DNA of 64,000 nt, taken from contig NC_008380.1 in the NCBI RefSeq assembly GCF_000009265.1, forward strand, positions 2,671,501 to 2,735,500. The letters are read 5' to 3'. Of this stretch, positions 17,532-28,446 are shown piece after piece. Source of the stretch: Rhizobium johnstonii 3841. Lineage in GTDB: Bacteria > Pseudomonadota > Alphaproteobacteria > Rhizobiales > Rhizobiaceae. Below the pieces are notes generated by a model, which did not search any database, had not been told where the DNA came from, and saw only the letters and a program-made list of their open reading frames with translations. Both the position numbers and the translations under genes were made by a program. The first letter of the stretch is position 1. Each line of letters starts with the position of its first letter.

Positions 17532-17773
17532 CTGCCGCCCTCGCATCTGGTTCGAATTTCAACGACTGCCGCGCCGCATTCGCAAATGTCGGCCGAAAAC
17601 ACATTGTCAACAAGCGGATAAGCAAATCCCGCGCGAGGCTCCCGCAACCGGAATTCTTGGCCCCTGCTAGCCCAAAGCATCCATGTCGTAAAGCGGCAAA
17701 CCGTCCTTCGTGATGACAATGCACGCGGCCGGCGATAGTTTCCTCACCCGTCCAAGCAGAGGAAGCCTGCCCC

Positions 17774-18268
17774 ATGCCCATCCGTCCGATTCTGCGTTAT
17801 CCGCATCCGGGCCTGAAGACTGTCTGCGCGCCGGTGACGGTCTTCGATTCCTCGCTCACAGCGCTTGCCGAGGACCTGCTGGCGACGATGCGCGCAGCCC
17901 CCGGCGTTGGCATCACCGCCGCCCATATCGGCGTCTTCAGCCGTGTCACGGTGCTGGAACTCGACAAGGCCGACGGCGTGCGCCTTTACTTCAATCCTCA
18001 TATCACCTGGTTTTCGAAGGAGACGATGGACCATACCGAAGGCAGCGTCTCGATGCCCGGCGCGACAGACGAGGTCACCCGCCCGCGGGCGATCCGCTTC
18101 CGCTATCAGGATGCCGAGGGCGCCGTGCACGAGGACGGTGCCGAAGATTTCCTCGCCATCTGCATCCAGCACGAAGTCGACCAACTCGACGGCATTTTCT
18201 GGCTGCAGCGCCTCTCACGGCTGAAGCGCGACCGTCTCGTGAAGAAATGGGAGAAGGCCCAGGGCTAG
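17774..18268 (+). CDS. Peptide deformylase homologue lacking metal ligands
   Basis: A 164-residue protein with the peptide deformylase fold but altered active-site motifs. Motif I reads GVGITAAHI, so the conserved Gln is His51. Motif II, normally EGCLS, reads EGSVS, so the metal-binding Cys is Ser91. Motif III, normally HEXDH, reads HEVDQ, so the second metal His is Gln137, while His133 and Glu134 remain. Loss of two of three metal ligands makes normal deformylase activity unlikely. It may have a different role. A GAGGAAG ribosome binding site supports the start. Confidence 0.85.
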   Translation: MPIRPILRYPHPGLKTVCAPVTVFDSSLTALAEDLLATMRAAPGVGITAAHIGVFSRVTVLELDKADGVRLYFNPHITWFSKETMDHTEGSVSMPGATDEVTRPRAIRFRYQDAEGAVHEDGAEDFLAICIQHEVDQLDGIFWLQRLSRLKRDRLVKKWEKAQG

Positions 18269-18299
18269 CAATCATGGGCTGACAAATCGCCGTCCACGC

Positions 18300-18324
18300 C
18301 GAACCATTCGCCGTTGCCGGCGTT
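18300..18324 (+). promoter_or_regulatory. Candidate EcfG (general stress sigma) promoter
   Basis: GAAC (18301-18304, preceded by C instead of G) and CGTT (18321-18324) are separated by 16 bp, close to the GGAAC-N16/17-CGTT consensus of the alphaproteobacterial general stress response. It lies 28 bp before the BON gene. Confidence 0.45.
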
Positions 18325-18352
18325 TCCAGCAAAGAAACAAGGAGCGAATGCA

Positions 18353-18871
18353 ATGGCAAGGATCGGTGACAAGACCCAGTTTTCCCGGGAGAAGCCTGAG
18401 CTTTCCCGGGAGGGAGATTATCGCGACCTCGAAGAGCGCAATCTCGACGAAGGCTGGCCCTATGCAGATGGCAGCGGCGCCGGCACCGGCGGCCCGGATA
18501 ATCGTCCTTACGGCGAGACCGCGGCCAATTTCGACAGCGATCCCAACAAAGGCTTCCGGGTAGATGGCACGGATGAAGACGGCAACGAGAACCGCCTGAA
18601 AGATTTGCTGCGCGCCGATACGATCGACCGCGATGAAAGCGACGATCTCGAAGCGCGGGTGAACGACAATCTCGAAAACATTCCCGAGGTCGATATCGAC
18701 AGCGTCGAGGTTCATGCAGACGGTCACGTCGTTACACTGGAAGGATCGGTGGAGACGATCGGCATCGCCCGCAAGGTCGAACTCGGCGCGCTTTCGGTCG
18801 ACGGCGTCCATCATGTCCGCAACAAATTGCAGCTGACCGGTGTCGACGCGCATATCCCGAACGAGGACTAA
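18353..18871 (+). CDS. BON-domain protein
   Basis: A 172-residue hydrophilic acidic protein. The first 110 residues are rich in Asp, Glu and Gly and probably disordered; residues of about 100-165 form a BON domain (VHADGHVVTLEGSV, then VDGVHHVRNKL). BON domains bind membranes or lipids and occur in osmotic or general stress proteins such as OsmY. No signal peptide is visible, unlike OsmY. AAGGAG supports ATG 18353, and the candidate EcfG promoter suggests stress induction. Confidence 0.82.
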   Translation: MARIGDKTQFSREKPELSREGDYRDLEERNLDEGWPYADGSGAGTGGPDNRPYGETAANFDSDPNKGFRVDGTDEDGNENRLKDLLRADTIDRDESDDLEARVNDNLENIPEVDIDSVEVHADGHVVTLEGSVETIGIARKVELGALSVDGVHHVRNKLQLTGVDAHIPNED

Positions 18872-18889
18872 CGCATTACGCACAGCGCA

Positions 18890-18928
18890 GATCATCAACG
18901 GGAGGGCTGCCGCCTTCCGTTGATGATC
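18890..18928 (+). terminator. Hairpin terminator after the BON gene
   Basis: A perfect 12-bp stem GATCATCAACGG / CCGTTGATGATC, with further pairing inside, lies 19 bp after the stop. The tail GTTCTC is only weakly T-rich. Confidence 0.6.
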
Positions 18929-19189
18929 GTTCTCAACATTACCAAAAGTTAACAATTTGTGATTGTAGCAACAACTGTCTTATTCACGAGACCAATTGCC
19001 AATTTCTGTTAGGCGGCTTCTGTCACGAGAACATCAATTCCGTTGACAACACTGTGATTTTATTAGGACAAATGGTCGCGGCTGCGCCGTCATATTATCA
19101 CAAAATTGCCTGAATTGGGGCGCGAACTCGTATGCGCCGAGGGTTAGTTTATGTTGTGGAATTCAACAGCAGATTGAGGAGATAGACCC
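18929..19189. other. AT-rich intergenic leader of the secreted repeat protein
   Basis: No gene is visible. The stretch is AT-rich and contains a TTGACA at 19043-19048 without a good -10 at the right distance. The last 15 bases hold a GAGGAGA ribosome binding site for the next gene. Confidence 0.4.
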
Positions 19190-19555
19190 ATGCGCATCAA
19201 ATTTGCCCTTGCCGCGTCCCTGTTCGCCGTCAGCCTTGCAGGCGCTGCCTTCGCCCAGCCGACCTATTCCAGCGATTACACCAACGACAGCGACGGCTTC
19301 GCCCCAAGCCCGATGTCGAAGCCGGCTCCGGTCCACTATAGCAGCCGCAAGGCCCCGGCCTATTCCAGCGACTACACCAACGACAGCGACGGCTTCGCCC
19401 CAAGCGCCATGGCGGCTCCTGCCGTCGACAAGACTGCAACGGCCAGCATCAACTCCCTGCCCCCATGCCACAGCATGATTGGCCCGAAGGGCTCCCACAC
19501 CAAGGGTGCAGACAGCGGCGCCTCCCGCACCGAAGCATGCCGCGCGACGCATTGA
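19190..19555 (+). CDS. Small secreted protein with duplicated DSD-rich repeat
   Basis: A 121-residue protein with a clear signal peptide (1-22, cleavage after AFA). The mature part has two copies of YSSDYTNDSDGFAPS (26-40 and 58-72). Two Cys residues (93 and 117) near the C-terminus could form a disulfide. The Asp-rich DYTNDSDG unit resembles a calcium-binding loop but does not exactly match the EF-hand pattern. A strong GAGGAGA site precedes the ATG and a terminator follows, so it is a single-gene unit. Its function is unknown. Confidence 0.8.
   Translation: MRIKFALAASLFAVSLAGAAFAQPTYSSDYTNDSDGFAPSPMSKPAPVHYSSRKAPAYSSDYTNDSDGFAPSAMAAPAVDKTATASINSLPPCHSMIGPKGSHTKGADSGASRTEACRATH
19263..19309 (+). 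repeat. Intragenic direct repeat, copy 1
   Basis: This 47-bp unit is repeated 96 bp downstream with a single base difference (GAT versus GAC codon). It encodes YSSDYTNDSDGFAPS. Near-identity at silent sites points to recent duplication or gene conversion. Confidence 0.85.
19359..19405 (+). repeat. Intragenic direct repeat, copy 2
   Basis: Second copy of the 47-bp unit at 19263-19309, in the same reading frame. Confidence 0.85.
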
Positions 19556-19585
19556 TCCAACAAAGGCTGGGATCCGATAAAGGAA

Positions 19586-19612
19586 AGGGCCGGAAATCGG
19601 CCCTCTCTTTTT
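19586..19612 (+). terminator. Intrinsic terminator after the secreted repeat protein
   Basis: Stem AGGGCCG / CGGCCCT with a 5-base loop is followed by CTCTTTTTC. It lies about 30 bp after the stop codon. Confidence 0.8.
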
Positions 19613-19649
19613 CAATCCATCTCTACGCCGGCGAATGTTCCCTTAAGCG

Positions 19650-20363
19650 TCAGATTTCGCCCGTCGTTTCGCCGAAAACCGCCTCGAAGGCGGTGCGCAG
19701 CCGGATATCGACATCAGCCATCATCACAGGCAGGCCAAGATCGACGAGGCTGGTCACGCCATAGGCTGAGATCCCGCAGGGCACGATGCCGCCGAAATGA
19801 TCGAGATCCGGATCGACGTTGAGCGACAGTCCGTGGAAGGTCACCCATTTCCGCAGCCTTATGCCGAGGGCGGCGATCTTGTCCTCGGCCATCGTCCCAT
19901 CGGCCAGCAATGGTTTTTCCGGCCGGCGCACCCAGACGCCGACGCGATCTTCACGTCGCTCGCCGCGCACATTCATCATGTCAAGCGTGCGGATGACGAC
20001 ATCTTCGAGGGCGGCGACGAAGGCGCGCACGTCCTGGCGCCGCCTCTTCAGATCGAGCATGACATAAGCGACGCGCTGGCCGGGTCCATGATAGGTGTAT
20101 TCACCGCCACGCCCGGTCGCAAAGACCGGAAACCGGTTCGGCTGGACGAGGTCCCTCGCATTGGCGCTGGTGCCGGCAGTATAGAGCGGCGGATGTTCGA
20201 CGAGCCAAACGAGTTCATCACCGCCATCGGCGATTAACGCCACCTCGCGCTCCATCGTCTCCACCGCCTCCTCATAGGGAACGAGGCCGTCCGCAAAGCG
20301 CCAGCGGACCGGTCGGGTACCGAGTTGGGGAAGCATGGAGAATTCGAGATCGGTGCGAAGCAT
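19650..20363 (-). CDS. lipB: Octanoyltransferase LipB
   Basis: A 237-residue cytoplasmic enzyme that moves octanoyl groups from acyl carrier protein to lipoyl-dependent proteins, such as GcvH encoded at 35.4 kb. The family motifs RGGEYTYHGPGQ and the acyl-Cys in GIVPCGIS are present, along with the RKWVTFHGLSLN region. ATG 20363 is spaced correctly from AAGGA; the in-frame ATG at 20369 directly abuts that site. Lipoyl synthase (LipA) is not in the window. Confidence 0.93.
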   Translation of the reverse strand: MLRTDLEFSMLPQLGTRPVRWRFADGLVPYEEAVETMEREVALIADGGDELVWLVEHPPLYTAGTSANARDLVQPNRFPVFATGRGGEYTYHGPGQRVAYVMLDLKRRRQDVRAFVAALEDVVIRTLDMMNVRGERREDRVGVWVRRPEKPLLADGTMAEDKIAALGIRLRKWVTFHGLSLNVDPDLDHFGGIVPCGISAYGVTSLVDLGLPVMMADVDIRLRTAFEAVFGETTGEI

Positions 20364-20486
20364 GGCCATTCCTTGCCGCTCTCCCCGAAATGCCTGTAAA
20401 ATAGGGGCGGCAGCACAGCTATATGGACCCGTTTCGGGGCCAATTCAAATGCTGTGAGCGGTTTTCAAAAAAACTGTCATATCGCC

Positions 20487-20515
20487 CTTGTGCACCCCAG
20501 ATGCTTTTGCTACAT
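20487..20515 (+). promoter_or_regulatory. Probable promoter of the tRNA-Leu gene
   Basis: CTTGTG (20487-20492), 17 bp, then CTACAT (20510-20515) closely matches the alphaproteobacterial CTTGAC-N17-CTATAT pattern. It would start transcription about 30 bp before the tRNA. Confidence 0.6.
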
Positions 20516-20551
20516 GCTGCCCCGCCGACGCAAATCGGCACCTACCACGAT

Positions 20552-20636
20552 GCGGTCGTGGCGGAATTGGTAGACGCGCAGCGTTGAGGTCGCTGTGGGG
20601 CAACCCGTGGAAGTTCGAGTCTTCTCGACCGCACCA
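20552..20636 (+). tRNA. tRNA-Leu (anticodon GAG)
   Basis: The acceptor arms GCGGTCG and CGACCGC pair perfectly, followed by discriminator A and an encoded CCA. The anticodon arm CAGCG-TTGAGGT-CGCTG gives anticodon GAG. A long variable arm (TGGGGCAACCCG) marks a class II tRNA, and the T arm GAAG-TTCGAGT-CTTC is intact. It reads CTC and CTT leucine codons. Confidence 0.97.
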
Positions 20637-20763
20637 TTTCCCTTCAGGGAAACGCTCTCTAAGCGACGAATTCGTTTTCACCTCGAAGCCATTTGCGATA
20701 GCTCGGCTTGATTGCCCTGCCTTCTCATGGTTGATGGCGTCATCCTCGCAAGAATCAGCAGCC

Positions 20764-21717
20764 ATGTCAGAGCCCCACCAAAATTCCCTGCAGGGCATGG
20801 CCATCATGTCCGGCGCCATGCTCATCCTGCCGATCATGGATGCCATCGCCAAATACATGGCGACCTTCGAGGCGATGTCGCCGGGTCAGGTGACCTTCTA
20901 TCGATTCTTCATCCAGATCGCCTGCACCCTGCCGATTCTTTTCGCCCTTTTCGGGCTGAAGGCGCTGTCGGCCCAACGGCCGTGGATGAACCTGCTGCGC
21001 GGTGTGCTGCATGGTGGTGCGAGCCTGCTGTTCTTCGTCGCCGTCAAATACATGCCGCTCGCCGATGTCTTCGCCATCTATTTCGTCGAGCCCTTCATGC
21101 TGGCCGCCCTGTCGGCGCTGTTTCTCGGAGAGAAAGTCGGCTGGCGGCGCTGGGTGGCGATCGTCGTCGGTTTCGGCGGCGCGATGATCGTCATTCAGCC
21201 GAGCTACGAAATCTTCGGCCTGAAGGCGCTGCTGCCGGTCGCCTGCGCCTTTCTGTTCTCGCTCTATCTCTTTCTCAACCGCGCCATCGGCGAAGCCGAT
21301 TCGCCACTGACCATGCAGACGATGGCCGGCATCGGCGGAACGGTCTTCATGGCGGCCGCCCTTTTCCTCGGCAACAGTTCCGGCAATGCCGATTTTGCCG
21401 TCTCTCTACCCTCCTCCAGCCTCGGCCTTGTTCTGCTTCTCGCCCTTGGCTCGATCTCGGGATATGCGCATATGCTCATCGTCCGGGCCTTCCGCCTCGC
21501 GCCGCTGTCGCTGCTTGCGCCGTTCCAGTACTTCGAGATCATCTCGGCGACCGTTCTCGGCTATGCGTTTTTCAACGATTTCCCGAGCTTTTCCAAATGG
21601 ATCGGCATCTTCATCATCGTTGCGTCAGGCCTCTTCATCATCTGGCGTGAGCGGCTGCAGGCGCAATCGTTAAAATCTTCCGGACCCGGGGAATATCGGG
21701 TTAACTCCTCTTCTTGA
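20764..21717 (+). CDS. DMT superfamily transporter (EamA domains)
   Basis: A 317-residue inner-membrane protein with about ten helices in two EamA repeats. Typical features are the RFFIQI segment of the first repeat, the ADVFAIYFVEPFMLAALSALFLGE segment ending in the family GE turn, and the second-repeat end near residue 300. DMT proteins export amino acids, nucleotides or other metabolites; the substrate is unknown. ATG 20764 is chosen because earlier in-frame codons run back through the tRNA gene. Confidence 0.85.
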   Translation: MSEPHQNSLQGMAIMSGAMLILPIMDAIAKYMATFEAMSPGQVTFYRFFIQIACTLPILFALFGLKALSAQRPWMNLLRGVLHGGASLLFFVAVKYMPLADVFAIYFVEPFMLAALSALFLGEKVGWRRWVAIVVGFGGAMIVIQPSYEIFGLKALLPVACAFLFSLYLFLNRAIGEADSPLTMQTMAGIGGTVFMAAALFLGNSSGNADFAVSLPSSSLGLVLLLALGSISGYAHMLIVRAFRLAPLSLLAPFQYFEIISATVLGYAFFNDFPSFSKWIGIFIIVASGLFIIWRERLQAQSLKSSGPGEYRVNSSS

Positions 21718-21781
21718 GGGATCGTCAATTCGCAGACGGTAAAACTGTCTCCGGTTTCATGATGAAGCCTGGAGTTAAAAC

Positions 21782-22486
21782 ATGAGCGAATTTCGTCTCG
21801 CTTTTCCGGCCTGTGTCGTGGCCGGCAAGCATCGGCTGACGGCCGAAGATATAGTACTGCTGCGCAAACATAGTTTTCCGGAGGGTATCCGGACATCCGA
21901 CGATGTCGTGGCGATGTTGGCGCTCAACAATTCCTGCCCTGAAAAATGTGCCGACTGGAACGCTTTCTTCGTGGAACAGCTCGCCGGTTTCATTGTCCAT
22001 TACACCTATCCGCAGGGCTCGCTGGATGAAATCAACGTCGCCTGGATCATGCGCATGTTCACGACCGATGGTGTCGTCAACTCGGCGCTCGAGCTCGAAC
22101 TCATTCTCCATGTCATGGAGATTTCGGCCGATGTCCCAGTCGAGTTGAGAGCGCTCGCCCTCGATCAGCTCCGCCTGGCGATCACCGACAATATCGGTGG
22201 CTACAAGCTGTCGCGCGCCATCGATCGCCGGGGCATCACCCGCCAGGACATCGACTATGCGATGCGCATCTTCAGAAGCGTCGCCGAAGGCGGCGTCATC
22301 CCGGTCTCGTCGGTCGAGTACGGCGTTCTCCAGCAGATCGAGCAGGCAACGCTGCGCGGCGCCAATCATCCGCACTGGGCGGGGATCATGGCCGCCGTCG
22401 AGTTGCGCGACTATGCCGAGCCGCGTCGCAGCCGCTGGCTGCGTATCGTCGACGAGGAACCCGTCGCAGAAGCTGCCGTCGCCTGA
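21782..22486 (+). CDS. Conserved hypothetical protein
   Basis: A 234-residue soluble, mostly helical protein without signal peptide. I recognise no named domain. Three Cys occur in the first 60 residues, including a CPEKC pair, which could bind metal or form a disulfide. The codon use is like its neighbours. It lies 75 bp upstream of pccA on the same strand and may be co-transcribed, but no link to propionate metabolism is evident. Confidence 0.7.
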   Translation: MSEFRLAFPACVVAGKHRLTAEDIVLLRKHSFPEGIRTSDDVVAMLALNNSCPEKCADWNAFFVEQLAGFIVHYTYPQGSLDEINVAWIMRMFTTDGVVNSALELELILHVMEISADVPVELRALALDQLRLAITDNIGGYKLSRAIDRRGITRQDIDYAMRIFRSVAEGGVIPVSSVEYGVLQQIEQATLRGANHPHWAGIMAAVELRDYAEPRRSRWLRIVDEEPVAEAAVA

Positions 22487-22561
22487 CGCTCCGCAAGCCT
22501 GATTGTGCGTTCCGGTGTTTTGTGCGTAAAACTCCGGGATGCATTTCTGGGTGGAGTCTCG

Positions 22562-24583
<2,022 letters not shown>

Positions 24584-24688
24584 GAGACAAGCCAGGCGGC
24601 CGGCTTCACATCGGCCCGGCTTGCCGACCATGCCAAGCTCAGCCTGACAGGCAGCTGGGTACTGACAAAATCAGCAGGGAGATATCAA

Positions 24689-25276
24689 ATGGACGTTCGC
24701 GCCGCCGTTACCGCTCAGGCAGCAAAACCGCTGGAAGTGACGACCGTGCAGCTGGAGGGGTCGGCGGCCGGCGAAGTGCTGGTGGTGGAGGTCAAGGCGA
24801 CGGGGGCTGCTGCCACCTATAGGGTAGACCTCAGGAGTCTCGATGAACTTCCCGCGCGGGAACTCTACGACCTCTTGAGAATGCGCGTCGATGTCTTCGT
24901 CGTCGAGCAGAACTGCCCCTACCCGGAACTTGACGGCAAGGATATCGATGCCTTGCATCTGCGGCTGCTGGACGGTGCCGAACTCCTCGGCGCGGCGCGA
25001 ATCCTGAAACCGTATGAGCCACAGGATCCGTCGAAGATCGGCCGCGTTGTCGTCTCGCCTGACCATCGCGGCAAGCGGCTGGGCGATGTACTGATGAGCG
25101 AGGCGATTGCCGCTTGCGAGCGGCTTTATCCGGAAAATCCTATTGCCTTGTCGGCACAGGCCCATTTGCGGCGGTTCTACGAATCTTTCGGTTTCACAGC
25201 GGTGTCACAGGAATATCTGGAAGACGGCATTCCCCACATCGATATGGTCCGCCAGCAGGCCACGCAACCGGCATGA
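24689..25276 (+). CDS. ElaA-type GNAT acetyltransferase
   Basis: A 195-residue protein whose last 150 residues match ElaA: LYDLLRMRVDVFVVEQNCPYPELDGKD, the acetyl-CoA loop VVSPDHRGKRLGD, and the QAHLRRFYESFGF end. It carries about 45 extra N-terminal residues compared with E. coli ElaA. A GGGAGA site supports ATG 24689. The next gene (DUF188) follows after 10 bp, so the two form an operon. The acetyl acceptor is unknown. Confidence 0.85.
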   Translation: MDVRAAVTAQAAKPLEVTTVQLEGSAAGEVLVVEVKATGAAATYRVDLRSLDELPARELYDLLRMRVDVFVVEQNCPYPELDGKDIDALHLRLLDGAELLGAARILKPYEPQDPSKIGRVVVSPDHRGKRLGDVLMSEAIAACERLYPENPIALSAQAHLRRFYESFGFTAVSQEYLEDGIPHIDMVRQQATQPA

Positions 25277-25286
25277 GGATATTACC

Positions 25287-25754
25287 ATGATCTATGTCGA
25301 CGCCGATGCCTGCCCGGTGAAGCCGGAAATCCTGAAGGTCGCCGAACGTCACGGCCTTGAAGTCACCTTCGTTGCCAATTCCGGTTTGCGCCCCTCGCGC
25401 GATCCAATGATTCACAACGTCATCGTCTCCAACGCCTTCGATGCCGCCGACAACTGGATCGCCGAACGCGCCGGCGCGGGCGATGTTGTCGTCACCGCCG
25501 ATGTGCCACTTGCCGTGCGCTGTGTCGCGACCGGCACCTTCGTCAGCGGCCCCACGGGGCGCGTCTTCGACGAGACCAATATCGGCATGGCGAGCGCCAT
25601 GCGCGATCTCGGCGCGCACCTGCGCGAAACCGGCGAGAGCAAGGGCTACAACGCCGCTTTCAGCCCGAAGGACCGCTCACGCTTCCTCGAAACCTTCGAT
25701 CGCCTCTGCCGCCGCGCCAAGAGCCTTGCCGCGGAGGCTGGCGGGCAATCTTGA
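25287..25754 (+). CDS. YaiI/YqxD family protein (DUF188)
   Basis: A 155-residue protein of the PIN-like DUF188 family. The opening IYVDADACPVK, the TADVPLA segment and the GRVFDETNIG region are all hallmarks, with conserved acidic residues that suggest a metal-dependent nuclease fold. The biological role is not established. It follows the ElaA gene by 10 bp with a GAGGAT site. Confidence 0.88.
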   Translation: MIYVDADACPVKPEILKVAERHGLEVTFVANSGLRPSRDPMIHNVIVSNAFDAADNWIAERAGAGDVVVTADVPLAVRCVATGTFVSGPTGRVFDETNIGMASAMRDLGAHLRETGESKGYNAAFSPKDRSRFLETFDRLCRRAKSLAAEAGGQS

Positions 25755-25849
25755 TGTGGCTCGCACAGGCTCGCAAGAAACTGGTGGCATGGCAGCCATG
25801 CCGATTCCTACCTTGAAGTCGGGCGTTTCCTCACGCATATAGGCACTAT

Positions 25850-25902
25850 CGCAGACGACTGCGGCATCCTCTGGGATGCAACTGTCGCGGGGACGGCCTC
25901 GC
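25850..25902 (+). promoter_or_regulatory. Guanidine-II (mini-ykkC) riboswitch
   Basis: Two hairpins carry the diagnostic ACGR tetraloops. The first is CGCAG-ACGA-CTGCG (25850-25863) and the second GCGGGG-ACGG-CCTCGC (25887-25902). The 23-nt linker contains its own small stem (GCATCC/GGATGC). The second hairpin ends nine bases before an AAGGAG ribosome binding site of an SMR gene. This architecture and gene context match the guanidine-II class, in which guanidinium binding makes the two loops kiss and frees the ribosome binding site. Confidence 0.88.
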
Positions 25903-25922
25903 TCTTGAACAAGGAGAGTCGC

Positions 25923-26237
25923 ATGGCCTGGTTTCTGCTTTTTCTCGCCGGTCTTTTTGAATGTGGCTGGGCGATCGGCCTTAAATATACCGAGGGTTTC
26001 ACACGGCCGATGCCGACGGCAATGACCGTCATATCGATGGTGATCAGCATCGTGCTGCTCGGCCTGGCGGTGAAGCATCTGCCGATCGGTACCGCCTATG
26101 CGGTCTGGACCGGCATCGGCACCGTCGGCACCGTCTTTCTCGGCATCTGGCTGCTTGGCGATGAGGCAAGTGTCTCCCGCCTTGCCTGCATCTCGCTGAT
26201 CGTCGCCGGCATCGCCGGCCTCAAGCTTACCGCCTGA
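25923..26237 (+). CDS. gdx: Guanidinium exporter Gdx (SMR family, formerly SugE)
   Basis: A 104-residue four-helix SMR transporter. The first helix LFECGWAIGLKYTEGF carries the essential Glu13 and matches the Gdx/SugE subgroup rather than the multidrug EmrE subgroup. It exchanges guanidinium for protons as a dual-topology dimer in the inner membrane. Control by the guanidine-II riboswitch directly upstream supports the substrate. AAGGAG precedes ATG 25923. No guanidine carboxylase or hydrolase genes are close by. Confidence 0.92.
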   Translation: MAWFLLFLAGLFECGWAIGLKYTEGFTRPMPTAMTVISMVISIVLLGLAVKHLPIGTAYAVWTGIGTVGTVFLGIWLLGDEASVSRLACISLIVAGIAGLKLTA

Positions 26238-26244
26238 TATGAGA

Positions 26245-26271
26245 TCGAGGGGCGTCGCCGACGCCCCTCGA
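26245..26271. terminator. Bidirectional hairpin between gdx and doxX
   Basis: A perfect palindromic stem (arms TCGAGGGGCGTCG and CGACGCCCCTCGA) lies in the 41-bp gap between two convergent genes. It has no T-run, but the position and stability favour termination in both directions. Confidence 0.6.
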
Positions 26272-26278
26272 TGTTCGT

Positions 26279-26671
26279 TCAGGCTGTCTTGCGGTTATCG
26301 ACGGCAAAAGCGCCGGGACCGGAGAAGACCAGGTAAAGGAAAACGAAGCAGAACAGGATGGCGGCGTCGCCCTGGTTGACGGCCGGGAAGAAGCTGCTCG
26401 GGGCATGCGCCATGAAATAGGCGACCGCCATTTCGCCGGCCAGCAGGAAGGCGACAGGGCGCGTCAGCAGGCCGACGAGAATGAGGATGCCGCCGACAAG
26501 CTCGAGAAGGGCGGCGAAAAGCATCAGCGGCGGCAGCGAGCCGGACATCTGCGAAGCGGGGAAGCCGAAAAGCTTCATCGTGCCGTGTTCGATGAACAGC
26601 AGTGCGGTGATGATCCTGAGAGCAGCCAGCCCATAGGGCTGATAGGCGAAAAGACGGTCGAAAGTTGACAT
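26279..26671 (-). CDS. DoxX family membrane protein
   Basis: A 130-residue protein with four membrane helices. The family pattern LRIITALLFIEHGTMKLFGF at the start and the ELVGGILILVGLLTRP segment in the middle are clear. DoxX proteins are poorly characterised and are linked to respiratory or redox functions in some bacteria. It is a lone gene convergent with gdx and lies 139 bp downstream of pccB on the same strand. Confidence 0.88.
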   Translation of the reverse strand: MSTFDRLFAYQPYGLAALRIITALLFIEHGTMKLFGFPASQMSGSLPPLMLFAALLELVGGILILVGLLTRPVAFLLAGEMAVAYFMAHAPSSFFPAVNQGDAAILFCFVFLYLVFSGPGAFAVDNRKTA

Positions 26672-26810
26672 TAAAACCCCTCTTTAAAAGACACAGCCGA
26701 GCGTTAACCTGTCCTCGCCAATGATTGAACACACGGATTGCTGACATCCGTTCACTTTTTCGACAGCAGCTAAACGCCTGAATGGACGGTCTTATTCGCC
26801 CGCGCCATGG

Positions 26811-28343
<1,533 letters not shown>

Positions 28344-28393
28344 GCGATCTCCCTCGCCGCTGCGGGCGGCAATCCGGCGGTTAGATTATGCGC

Positions 28394-28443
28394 TAGAGCA
28401 TGTTGCCGAAAAGTGTCAGCGGTTTTCGGACAACATCATGCTC
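28394..28443. repeat. Rhizobial palindromic repeat (RIME/REP-like)
   Basis: A 50-bp imperfect palindrome opening AGAGCATGTTGCCGAAAA and closing TTTTCGGACAACATCATGCTC in mirrored form. I recall close relatives as one of the commonest intergenic repeats in Rhizobium. It lies just upstream of pccB and ends at the lipoprotein gene stop, so transcripts of the upstream gene would carry it. Confidence 0.65.
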
Positions 28444-28446
28444 CAA

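Noticed and set aside
17532..17773. Mg2+ riboswitch (M-box) upstream of mgtE
   Set aside because: No M-box conserved elements or matching stem pattern could be seen.
20488..20763. N-terminal extension of the DMT transporter frame
   Set aside because: It would run through the tRNA-Leu gene; the transporter homology starts at 20764.
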